A stretch of 17,911 nt of DNA, taken from an uncultured Flavobacteriales bacterium. Its GTDB lineage: Bacteria > Bacteroidota > Bacteroidia > CAIKAF01. Of this stretch, positions 7,818-15,115 are shown one piece after another (position 1 is the first letter of the stretch; each line of letters starts with the position of its first letter). A program made the position numbers and the translations under genes. Location of the stretch: positions 1 through 17,911 of the forward strand of contig CALEWF010000129.1 of NCBI GenBank assembly GCA_937925455.1, given 5' to 3'. The notes below the pieces were generated by a model. It searched no databases and had not been told where the DNA came from. It was given only the letters and a program-made list of their open reading frames with translations.

Positions 7818-8842
7818 CAAGGTTTAATGCTATTTTCTGTAAAAATACGATGTAGTATTTTATTCCATACTTCTTTTTGATTATACTCGGCTTGAATACG
7901 TGCTAATACCTTTTCAATGTAAGGTTTCTGTTTATCTACATGTTTCATGTAATAAATACTTTTTTCTACATATTCTTTGGGATCAGTTTCTAAAACTACT
8001 TCATCCCGGTTGAAAAAGTAAAGGATACCTTCATTATCCACCACGCCAAACCGTCCGAGTGAAAATACAGTCCAAAACCGGTCCATGATTCCTTTTTCTA
8101 CTTTCCACGAAGTAGCATGAATAATGGGACAAAGCTTCGACTTAATAAGTGCCCGCTCATGTTCTGCAACTGATACTGGGCCTTTGGGTGTTCCTTTTCC
8201 TGCTAAATAATACTTTCCGGCAGCCTGAAGCACCGGCTCTAAAAATGTTTCCCATTCAGTGATGTTTCCCCGATAGCGTGTACCCCATTTACTGCCTACA
8301 AATCCGGCATCATATTCAAATCCTTCTAGGATGGGTTTTGACTTCATGATGTGATCATAAGGAACAGTCATGCTGCCCCAGGGAATCCAAAAAATACGCT
8401 CTTTATAGTTATCTACTATCGTCTTTTTATGAGGAAAAGAATCTACATCTGTAAGAGCTCCAAATGCATAAAAACGAGGCCAGATTTTATTTAATGTATC
8501 TAGTTTTTGATATTGGGGCCAATGCCATTGCTGAAAAAAATCAAAAGGCTTATCTGTCCATTCTTTGTTAATAGACTCCGGACTACCATCAAAGCTGGTT
8601 AGTTTTTGAATAACAATACTATCAGGATGTATTTTATAGTTTTCAATGAGTGAAATACTATCCGGTTCATTCCAACAAATATATATGCCTGGTTTTGAGC
8701 GATCAATTTTCTGAATATTTAAATGATATGCTTGGTAACCCAAAAGCCGAAAAGTGTCTTTTAAATAATTCCAAGGCCACCAATTGGTATGTTTTGACTT
8801 AAAAAAGTATTTGGGCTGATATCCTACCAGATAAATAGTCAT
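7817..8842 (-). CDS. Glycosyltransferase-like protein (CgeB / GT1-like C-terminal region)
   Basis: The chosen ATG at 8842 gives 341 residues starting MTIYLVGYQPKYFF; a TTG two codons upstream is a weaker option. The N-terminal part is rich in Trp and aromatic residues (HTNWWPWNYL at 19-28, PYDHIM at 161-166). The segment YDAGFVGSKWGTRYRGN (177-193) resembles the 'D..FvGs....R...' pattern of CgeB-like glycosyltransferases. Residues ~235-335 include SKLCPIIHATSWKVEKGIMDRFW, SLGRFGVVDNEG and ETDPKEYVEKSIYYM, matching the pattern of the GT family 1-like C-terminal domain (Glyco_trans_1_2). That pattern covers nucleotide-sugar binding, then a periodic 'time-slot' helix. It follows the 221-residue methyltransferase-fold gene after 53 bp and overlaps the next transferase by one base. 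A second sugar transfer step is the likeliest role; donor and acceptor are unknown. Confidence 0.6.
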   Translation of the reverse strand: MTIYLVGYQPKYFFKSKHTNWWPWNYLKDTFRLLGYQAYHLNIQKIDRSKPGIYICWNEPDSISLIENYKIHPDSIVIQKLTSFDGSPESINKEWTDKPFDFFQQWHWPQYQKLDTLNKIWPRFYAFGALTDVDSFPHKKTIVDNYKERIFWIPWGSMTVPYDHIMKSKPILEGFEYDAGFVGSKWGTRYRGNITEWETFLEPVLQAAGKYYLAGKGTPKGPVSVAEHERALIKSKLCPIIHATSWKVEKGIMDRFWTVFSLGRFGVVDNEGILYFFNRDEVVLETDPKEYVEKSIYYMKHVDKQKPYIEKVLARIQAEYNQKEVWNKILHRIFTENSIKP

Positions 8843-8895
8843 ATACAAATTTTATTTTATTAAGGTGGCGAGTTTTCTTTTTAGGTAATTTAGTT

Positions 8896-9561
8896 CTAGT
8901 TGTACATTAAAGGAGCAGTATTTTTTTCTGTACGCTGCAAAAGCACAGAGTTTTTTTTGTAGTAATTAACTACATACCCTTGGCTAAGTAAGTAGGGGAT
9001 GGCAGTTTTTCCTTTGCCCTGCCAATTTCCTTGATTGTCTTTCCAAACATCGTCAAAGCAAATAAATCCACCGGGAACAACTTTGTCCCAAACCGCAATG
9101 GCTGCATCCAAATGCATTTTATATGCTGCCTCATTGCTAAATTCTGCATTTCTTTTTTTATACGATTCAATCGTACTTTCTTTATGAGGCCAGTCTGTAA
9201 TTAAATCAAATGCATCTAAGTAACAAATTCCAATATTTTTTTCAGAATAATTTTTAAGAAAAATTTCACCCAGTTGATGATGTGCTTCAAAACGTTTATC
9301 TACTGAAGCAACAATTTCTGCAGCACCTTTGGCGTTGTTTTCATCAGCATCTACTGTTATAAAATACAATTTGTTTTGTAATGCAAATCTGCTTAATCGT
9401 TGGGTAGAACCGGTTCCTCTTTGAGAACCTATTTCAATAAATACCAAATTGTTTTTTCCGTGTAGCGATTGAAGAATGAATGTTTTATTCAGGAGAATCA
9501 TTTCATCGCCATGAATTAAAGACCTTGGGGCTTTTATGAGCGTATCACTGGTTGTTTGCAT
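8896..9561 (-). CDS. Class I SAM-dependent methyltransferase-fold protein (Methyltransf_24-like)
   Basis: The product has 221 residues from the ATG at 9561, which overlaps the preceding dehydrogenase gene by 17 bp. Motif I, FIEIGSQRGTGST, is at 41-53, with E43 and the glycine-rich loop. FITVDADENN at 67-76 gives the acidic residue expected to bind the SAM ribose. ICYLDAFD at 112-119 and GGFICFDDVWKD at 164-175 complete the Rossmann core as in the Methyltransf_24 group. The enzyme could O- or N-methylate the operon's sugar or its precursor. The glycine-rich loop (GSQRGTGS) departs from the standard GxGxG, so a different cofactor or a degenerate function cannot be excluded. It is distinct in sequence from the other methyltransferase-fold protein of the operon. 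Confidence 0.7.
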   Translation of the reverse strand: MQTTSDTLIKAPRSLIHGDEMILLNKTFILQSLHGKNNLVFIEIGSQRGTGSTQRLSRFALQNKLYFITVDADENNAKGAAEIVASVDKRFEAHHQLGEIFLKNYSEKNIGICYLDAFDLITDWPHKESTIESYKKRNAEFSNEAAYKMHLDAAIAVWDKVVPGGFICFDDVWKDNQGNWQGKGKTAIPYLLSQGYVVNYYKKNSVLLQRTEKNTAPLMYN

Positions 9562-10486
9562 AATTAAGATGATTCAATAAATTATTTACTGCCATACTTC
9601 CTTGTCTTACCACCGATTCATAGGTTCTAGAACCAATATGAGGCGTAATAAATACATTGGAATAGTTTTTCAATGGATGATCTTTGGGCATCGGTTCTTC
9701 TTCTAAAACATCGGTAAGGTATGCCTGAATATGCTTATTGTTTAAGTTTTCAATTAGTGCATTCAATTCAACCAATTCACCACGGGCAGTATTGATAAGA
9801 ATACAATTAGGTTTTAAAATAGATAATCGTTTTGCGTTTAATAAGTGTTTGGTAGCCTTTGATAATCCTACATGCAAGCTAAGTATATCGCATAATGGTA
9901 ACATACTTTCTAATGTATCATGTAGTATGATTTGGTATTTAGCAATAAAATCCATGTCAGGATTTATTTCATAAGCGTGCACGTGCAATCCAAAAGCTTT
10001 GCCTCGAATGGCGACTTCCTTTCCAATTTTACCTAAGCCTACAATACCCAGTGTTTTTCCCCAAATTTCAGTTCCGGTGATTCGCTTCCATTCTCCTTGG
10101 CGAGTGAAATTTATTTCATCGGGAATATGCTTGCAATAACTTAGTAAAAGTGCAAAAACATGTTCTGCAACGGTGGTATGATTTACTCCGGGACAATTTG
10201 TAATAGATATTCCTAATTCTTTGGCTGCATCCAAATCAATTTTATCCAATCCTATGCCGTATTTAGAGATGACTTTTAATTTGCCTTTTTTTCCGGCCAA
10301 TAATACCTCCCGGTTGTATTCATCATCTCCGCATATTATGCCGTCATATTGATGTATTATAGGTAGTAAAACATCTGCTTTTAACGGGCCACGTAATGTA
10401 TCCACTTCAAAACCTTGATTATTTAATAAGGTATGATGTTCCCCGGGAGTGTCTTGAAAAGAAGTAGATGTTAGCAGAATTTTCAT
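9545..10486 (-). CDS. D-2-hydroxyacid dehydrogenase (phosphoglycerate dehydrogenase-like, no ACT domain)
   Basis: The ATG at 10486 gives 313 residues beginning MKILLTSTSF, a normal first beta strand. A GTG at 10519 would add 11 hydrophobic residues and overlap the phosphatase gene. The NAD-binding fold shows GIVGLGKIGKEV (147-158). The catalytic set is clear: R235 in NTARGELVE, E264 in LEEEP and H283 in TPHIGS. SKYGIGLDKIDL (74-85) and NCPGVNHTTVAEHVFALLL (97-115) are conserved in the SerA group. Full-length SerA enzymes carry C-terminal regulatory ACT-type domains; this one stops after the catalytic core. It probably interconverts a 2-hydroxyacid and a 2-oxoacid with NAD(H), here likely a sugar-pathway intermediate rather than bulk serine synthesis. 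It ends 17 bp inside the next gene. Confidence 0.88.
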   Translation of the reverse strand: MKILLTSTSFQDTPGEHHTLLNNQGFEVDTLRGPLKADVLLPIIHQYDGIICGDDEYNREVLLAGKKGKLKVISKYGIGLDKIDLDAAKELGISITNCPGVNHTTVAEHVFALLLSYCKHIPDEINFTRQGEWKRITGTEIWGKTLGIVGLGKIGKEVAIRGKAFGLHVHAYEINPDMDFIAKYQIILHDTLESMLPLCDILSLHVGLSKATKHLLNAKRLSILKPNCILINTARGELVELNALIENLNNKHIQAYLTDVLEEEPMPKDHPLKNYSNVFITPHIGSRTYESVVRQGSMAVNNLLNHLNYANNQ

Positions 10487-10508
10487 CACAATGACAAATA
10501 TAATGAAT

Positions 10509-11162
10509 TTACCCTGCACCCATTTGCTGAATTACGGTGTTGATATTGGTAAAATCATGAATCACGGAAACATTTTTTTCGGCGAATAGCAGTTTATTAT
10601 CCGCATGTTCTCTAAGTATAAAATGGGTATTATTATTCAGTGCTGCTTCATAATCTGCTAGTGCATCGCCAATAAATACTACTTCCTTGGGTTTTAAATT
10701 TTCTTCTTGTATAATTTTTGCTGTCCAATAGCTTTTCTTTTCCGGGCTGCCATAACAGGCTTTAAAATATTTTTCCCAATTTTTGGCTTTTACAATTTGA
10801 CGAATTTCTTCCGTAGGTGTGCCGGTAATTACCCACATGTGATATTTATTGACAGCAAAATCTAAAAATTCCCTTATACCCGGAACTTCGGGAGCACTAA
10901 TTACTCCTTGAAAAACCCGTTGTGAAAATTCATTGGCTAATTCATATATTTTACTTTCATCGGTTGGTATTCCTAACCACTGTTCATGGTATAATTTAAA
11001 TTTTTCAAATCTTGAAACTCCTCCGTGCTCTAAGTGATGCTTTTTTACCCTTTCAGCTATTTTCTTACCGTAGGGAAGATACATGTCGTAAAATGCCTGG
11101 GTTTTTACATCCAGTGAATCCAGCATTACGCCGTCAAAATCAAATAAAATAGCTTTGATCAT
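10509..11162 (-). CDS. HAD-superfamily phosphatase
   Basis: The ATG at 11162 gives 217 residues beginning MIKAILFDFDGV, one base after the stop of the preceding cyclase gene. A TTG three codons upstream is unlikely. Motif I is D8-F-D10-G, with D8 the expected nucleophile and D10 the acid/base. Motif II is VITGTP (111-116) with T113. Motif III Lys is K142 or K143 in SPEKKSY. Motif IV is GDALAD (165-170) with D166 and D170 for Mg2+. The helical cap between residues ~16 and 90 is of the phosphoglycolate-phosphatase type. It should remove phosphate from a small phosphorylated intermediate, in a step comparable to KdsC in Kdo synthesis. That assignment rests only on context. Confidence 0.88.
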   Translation of the reverse strand: MIKAILFDFDGVMLDSLDVKTQAFYDMYLPYGKKIAERVKKHHLEHGGVSRFEKFKLYHEQWLGIPTDESKIYELANEFSQRVFQGVISAPEVPGIREFLDFAVNKYHMWVITGTPTEEIRQIVKAKNWEKYFKACYGSPEKKSYWTAKIIQEENLKPKEVVFIGDALADYEAALNNNTHFILREHADNKLLFAEKNVSVIHDFTNINTVIQQMGAG

Positions 11163-11163
11163 A

Positions 11164-11850
11164 TCATTCAATCATGGTTTGTGCCCAAACGGTTACAGGT
11201 GCTCCGTCGGCATCAGTAAAACGTAAAGGCGAGATTATTACAATAGCAAATTTTTCATCAGCCGTTACATGCCGCAGGTCCATATCTTCCACAATTAATA
11301 TATTATGAGTTCCTAAAAATTCTTTGTGTGCCAAGCGGCCTGTTTCTCGTTGTTGATAGGAAGTAAGAGAAATAAGGTCAAATCCGATAGCACGTAACTT
11401 GGGAAATTTGGTTTTTAAATATCCTGCACACTCCGGTGCAAATCCCCAGTTGTATTTCCAATAACTTTCTCCATCTCTTACATAACAAAACCCGGTTTTA
11501 AATAATATAAGTTCTGTATTAACCGAACTTTTTTCGATAAATTGTTCCAAATCTTTCGGCGTAATAAGATAGTCGTTAGGATTTATGGAATGTATATCAA
11601 CTACGGTACACTGGTGAAATACCCAATCGTTTGCAAAGTATTCACTTCCTTTTTTACCATTCGATAAAAAATGAAATGGGTAATCAATGTGTGTGCCAGT
11701 GTGTGCTGCTAATTGGAGGAAAGAGTTATTACTGGTATCTCCTTTATCAATACGTCTAACCCATTCCACATGAATTCCAGACGTTCCTCCATAATTGGAT
11801 AATGCAGGAGATAATTCATACGAAAGGAATTTCCATTCGCTATTTTTCAT
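11164..11850 (-). CDS. Cyclase-family metal-dependent hydrolase (kynurenine-formamidase-like)
   Basis: The 228-residue product starts at the ATG at 11850, overlapping the epimerase stop by 11 bp. The family motif HTGTHIDYPFHF lies at 50-61, giving metal ligands H50, H54 and D56 with H60 nearby. The second conserved part, GRLAHKEFLGTHNILIVEDMDL (171-192), supplies H175 and E188. This is the pattern of the 'cyclase' family (PF04199), which includes kynurenine formamidase and other amidases, lactonases and cyclases. Neighbouring sugar genes make tryptophan degradation an unlikely role. Opening or closing a lactone or removing a formyl or acyl group from a sugar acid would suit the operon, but this is conjecture. 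Length is normal for the family. Confidence 0.85.
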   Translation of the reverse strand: MKNSEWKFLSYELSPALSNYGGTSGIHVEWVRRIDKGDTSNNSFLQLAAHTGTHIDYPFHFLSNGKKGSEYFANDWVFHQCTVVDIHSINPNDYLITPKDLEQFIEKSSVNTELILFKTGFCYVRDGESYWKYNWGFAPECAGYLKTKFPKLRAIGFDLISLTSYQQRETGRLAHKEFLGTHNILIVEDMDLRHVTADEKFAIVIISPLRFTDADGAPVTVWAQTMIE

Positions 11851-12718
11851 CCTGAGCTTGTATAGTTTTTATACATTCTAAAATTCCTTGACCCATATCA
11901 ATGTATGGGTTGGCTACTAATTTTCTGCTGGCTTCGGGTTGAAAGCTATATGGGGTGGTTTTGTAATGGTGTTGATATCCGTCTTTCTGCAGTTTTATTT
12001 CAATTGTTCCTCCCAACATTTCATTAATCATTTGAAATACTTCAACTCTGCGAATACGTTCAACTCCGGTTAGTATCAGATTTTCATTTAAATAATCATC
12101 GTTTTCAAGAATATCAACCGAGAGTCTGGCAGCATCTGCCGCATGGATGTATTCACGAATTTCTTCCCCATCTCCGCTATGTATGATACGTTTATTTTGT
12201 ATCGCTTGTTTTACTACATGATAGATATAATTATTCTCGTATGCTCTTTCACTATACACCGATCCGTATCGAAGAATGGTGTAATTAATACCAAATCGTT
12301 TTTGATATTCCCGAACTATTTTTTCTGAGCTAAGCTTGCTAATGCCGTAAAATGAACCCTTGTCATTCATCGCATAGGCACTACTGGCATAGACAAATCG
12401 TTGAATGCCGGCTTTTCTACATCCTTCTAATATATGTAGATTCCCCATCACATTTAACTGAAAGGTTTCTACTGGATGATGAATGGCTTTATCTAAGTTG
12501 GCAAATCCTGCTAAATTATATACCGCATCAATATCAGATTTTAAGATATTTTCAACAGCTTCTACATCCAGAATGGAGATTTTTTCAAATGGAATACCTT
12601 CAATATATGGAGAATGTTCAATATCTGCAACAGTAACTGCATAGTTGCGTCTTACGAGTTCTTGCACAACATAACTTCCCAAAAAACCTGAACCTCCAAA
12701 TACAATAACTTTTTTCAT
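11840..12718 (-). CDS. NAD-dependent epimerase/dehydratase (extended SDR)
   Basis: The product has 292 residues from the ATG at 12718, which overlaps the aldolase stop by 4 bp. The N-terminus VIVFGGSGFLGSYV carries the GxxGxxG nucleotide-binding motif at G8, G11 and G14. NLAGFAN (68-74) matches the usual NxAG region. The active site is S112/S113 with Y124 and K128 (YGISK), the catalytic YxxxK motif. ILRYGSVYSERAYE follows as in nucleotide-sugar epimerases and dehydratases such as the GalE/RmlB type. C-terminal residues ~180-290 bind the substrate. It may epimerise, dehydrate or oxidise the sugar precursor of the operon. The precise reaction cannot be read from sequence, and a nucleotide-sugar substrate is assumed from the family only. 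Confidence 0.88.
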   Translation of the reverse strand: MKKVIVFGGSGFLGSYVVQELVRRNYAVTVADIEHSPYIEGIPFEKISILDVEAVENILKSDIDAVYNLAGFANLDKAIHHPVETFQLNVMGNLHILEGCRKAGIQRFVYASSAYAMNDKGSFYGISKLSSEKIVREYQKRFGINYTILRYGSVYSERAYENNYIYHVVKQAIQNKRIIHSGDGEEIREYIHAADAARLSVDILENDDYLNENLILTGVERIRRVEVFQMINEMLGGTIEIKLQKDGYQHHYKTTPYSFQPEASRKLVANPYIDMGQGILECIKTIQAQDEK

Positions 12719-13482
12719 TGTATCAATGATTTGAGTTGGTGCATTTCACTTCGAAGTTTTTCTCCTAAAAAGAAAAAATCCAGGCTGAATGCCAAAAACG
12801 TATAGCCATTACGAATTTTATCTAACATGAGTTGGTAATCGGGATGAATTACATGAAAGCCTAAAGGTTTATTTGCTTGAATACAGGCCTCTTCAACTTT
12901 ACGAATAGCTGCTTTTACATCTTCGCGATGGTATTCTCCCGGATATCCCATAGAACCAGAAAGGTCGTAAGGACCAATGATTATTCCATCAATTCCTTCT
13001 ACTTCCAAAATTTCTTCAATGCTATTTACTGCATCAATATGCTCGATTTGTGCAATAACCACCGATGATTCATCGAGCCATTCTTTGTATGCTTCAAAAC
13101 CTGTTCCGTAACCTTGTGCTCTGGCTAATCCCACGCCTCGTTTCCCTTGGGGAGGATACTTTACATAATTAACGGCTTGTATAGCATCTGCTTTTGAATT
13201 TATCATGGGTACTATTACTCCATCAGCCCCAGCATCCATCACCCGCTTTATAATTACTTCTTCATTTTTACTAACTCTTACCAATGCAGCAATTTGATGA
13301 TGCTTAATATGTGCGATGAGTTGCTGTGCCTGACTTAACTCAATTACAGAATGTTCAAGGTCTAACGTAAGCCAGTCAAATCCTCCGGTACACATGATTT
13401 CAGCAATACCCTGATGTCCCAAGGTTATCCATGACCCAATGGTAAGTTGATTTTTTGATAATTTATTTTTTAAGTTATTCAT
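12715..13482 (-). CDS. HpcH/HpaI-family pyruvate aldolase
   Basis: The 255-residue protein matches class II (metal-dependent) pyruvate aldolases such as HpaI and RhmA in length and motifs. FDWLTLDLEHS (35-45) provides D41 and the catalytic-base candidate H44. ALVRV (66-70) gives R69, expected to hold the pyruvate carboxylate. AQIEHIDAV (144-152) provides E147, and IGPYDLSGSMG (169-179) provides D173; these two are the metal ligands. GADGVIVPMI (85-94) and YPPQGKRGVG (109-118) are also typical. The family reversibly condenses pyruvate with an aldehyde. In this operon it may build, rather than degrade, a 3-deoxy-2-ulosonic acid later activated by the cytidylyltransferase. Four-base overlaps on both sides tie it to its neighbours. 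A catabolic role is the main alternative. Confidence 0.92.
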   Translation of the reverse strand: MNNLKNKLSKNQLTIGSWITLGHQGIAEIMCTGGFDWLTLDLEHSVIELSQAQQLIAHIKHHQIAALVRVSKNEEVIIKRVMDAGADGVIVPMINSKADAIQAVNYVKYPPQGKRGVGLARAQGYGTGFEAYKEWLDESSVVIAQIEHIDAVNSIEEILEVEGIDGIIIGPYDLSGSMGYPGEYHREDVKAAIRKVEEACIQANKPLGFHVIHPDYQLMLDKIRNGYTFLAFSLDFFFLGEKLRSEMHQLKSLIQ

Positions 13483-14438
13483 GAATCAATTTTGAGCTTA
13501 TTTAAATTAAAATATGGTAAATCTTTTGCTAATGAATTGATATAAGGATAAGGTTCTATCTCTGTTTTTTTACGTTTTCTTACTTCTATTATTAATTTCA
13601 TCAAGTATGCCAAAAACATTATTGGATGAAATGGTTTTAATACCGCTGCTAATTTAGCGGCTCTCCAGGCTAATATAGAATTACGCATAGGATGTATGCG
13701 ATGATCATTAAAAAATAAACTTCTATCTCGTATAGTGGGAGGATACATGGGTTGAAGTTCATTTTCTCTATCTCGTACAATAACATTCACTCCATCTAAC
13801 CAAGTATCCCACGCATGTTTTAATTCTTCTCCTTTTAAATTTGCTGGATGTGATTTGGTATAACCTTCAAATAATAATTTGAATTCGGGGTTACCTATTA
13901 AAAAATCCTGATTGGCTTGTCTAACATGGTTATAATTGCAATTGTCAATTACAATCATGGCTTGATCTGAAAAAAACCGTTTAGCAAATAATAGACATAC
14001 TAATTGACTACGGTAATCATGGGGTCCGTCAATAAAGAATAATCCGATTTTTTTCCCATTCAAATATTTATCCAGGCTGTTAAGCGCATCTTCAAAGTCC
14101 ATGTTTATCAGCCGGGTGTTTTGAAGTTGGTGTTGATGAATGAGATTTTCTACAATTGTTTTATTGGAATTATTTTTATCAAACTGGGTAAAGTTATCAA
14201 TACCCAAAGCAGTAATGTGTGGGGCTACAATAGACGTGCTGATTAATGAAAGCCCCCTGTAAACACCAATTTCTACATAGCACTCGTCGTCATCTAAAAG
14301 TTGAATAGCATGTTGAAGAATTGTCAGTACTTTCTTACCTGTAGCTCCTTCAAGTCCGCAATCTTTTATCATCCCGATTTTTTCAGCTTGAACAATTCGG
14401 TATGCTAATTGCTTTATTCTCGATTTTGAATTATTCAT
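13479..14438 (-). CDS. Class I SAM-dependent methyltransferase-fold protein with C-terminal extension
   Basis: The product has 319 residues from the ATG at 14438, which overlaps the cytidylyltransferase end by 8 bp. The Rossmann core spans ~50-185. CYVEIGVYRGLSL (53-65) is motif I with E56, ALGIDNF (77-83) gives D81, FFIDGPHDY (134-142) gives D137, and MIVIDN (161-166) gives D165. This arrangement, especially the IDGxHxY motif, is typical of the Methyltransf_24 group. Residues ~185-319 form an added segment with basic stretches (RDRENE, VRKRKKTEIE), one moderately hydrophobic patch (PIMFLAYLMKLIIEV) and no recognised domain. It probably modifies the sugar or the glycan. Which atom is methylated, or whether methylation occurs at all, cannot be told. 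Confidence 0.72.
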   Translation of the reverse strand: MNNSKSRIKQLAYRIVQAEKIGMIKDCGLEGATGKKVLTILQHAIQLLDDDECYVEIGVYRGLSLISTSIVAPHITALGIDNFTQFDKNNSNKTIVENLIHQHQLQNTRLINMDFEDALNSLDKYLNGKKIGLFFIDGPHDYRSQLVCLLFAKRFFSDQAMIVIDNCNYNHVRQANQDFLIGNPEFKLLFEGYTKSHPANLKGEELKHAWDTWLDGVNVIVRDRENELQPMYPPTIRDRSLFFNDHRIHPMRNSILAWRAAKLAAVLKPFHPIMFLAYLMKLIIEVRKRKKTEIEPYPYINSLAKDLPYFNLNKLKIDS

Positions 14439-15108
14439 ATCCTCTTTTTTTGTATAGAATTTCAGCCAATTTAAAATCTTCCGGTTCGTCTATATCTACA
14501 GATTCCAGTTTATTCATTTCAAACATGGCAGGTTTTATTCCGATTCGTTTATTTCCGGCTTTTAGAAACGAATCTTTAGAGAAAATGTAAAAATTTGAAT
14601 TTTCTTCAAATACGGGTGGCAAATCTTGGGTTCGTATGAGTTCTTGTGGATTATGATTGATCGGAGTACCGTCTTTCCAATACAATCGGGTTTGTAAACG
14701 GGTTACACTAAATACAGAATCATATTGATGTATGGATTCAAAATAAAAAGAAATAGCGCGATTTAATGTTTCAGCTTTAAGCAATGGATTGGTGGAATGG
14801 GTTTGAATAAAATGTTTGGATTCCGTTTGTTGTAGGTCATAAGCAATGATTTCATTCATCGAAACAAAGTCACCGCAAATATTTTCTGGACGTTGAATGA
14901 TTTTTATCCTTTCAAAATTTTTTAAAGCATCTTCAGCAATTTTTTCACTATCTGTATTTATGAATACTTCTGAGATATAATCACAGGCAAGGAGCGATTG
15001 CATCACAGCATGATACAAGGGCTTGCCGGAAAAAAGTTTGAGGTTTTTATTGGGCACTCGTTCCGAGTGTCCTTTCATGGGCAATAATGCAATGACTTTC
15101 TTATTCAT
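14431..15108 (-). CDS. Acylneuraminate-type cytidylyltransferase (CMP-sugar synthetase)
   Basis: The ATG at 15108 gives 225 residues and places the first beta strand KVIALLP at the N-terminus, as in the family. The upstream in-frame extension to 15171 would overlap the preceding gene's end and has no motif. LPMKGHSERVPNKN (9-22) is the CTP-phosphate-binding loop, a variant of the usual PARGGSKGIPxKN. Other family marks are SGKPLY (27-32), FINTDSEKIA (49-58), QTHSTNPLL (102-110) and ESVDIDEPEDF (202-212), where D205 and D207 are expected to bind Mg2+. The enzyme should transfer CMP from CTP to a 2-ulosonic acid such as a sialic-acid- or Kdo-like sugar. No NeuB or KdsA homologue is near it; the aldolase gene two positions downstream may take that place. 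It starts 7 bp after the YfhO-like gene. Confidence 0.88.
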   Translation of the reverse strand: MNKKVIALLPMKGHSERVPNKNLKLFSGKPLYHAVMQSLLACDYISEVFINTDSEKIAEDALKNFERIKIIQRPENICGDFVSMNEIIAYDLQQTESKHFIQTHSTNPLLKAETLNRAISFYFESIHQYDSVFSVTRLQTRLYWKDGTPINHNPQELIRTQDLPPVFEENSNFYIFSKDSFLKAGNKRIGIKPAMFEMNKLESVDIDEPEDFKLAEILYKKRGYE

Positions 15109-15115
15109 TCTAAGA

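Noticed and set aside
12352..12636. 94-codon plus-strand frame opposite the epimerase gene
   Set aside because: It is antisense to conserved SDR sequence, including the GxxGxxG half, with no recognisable features.
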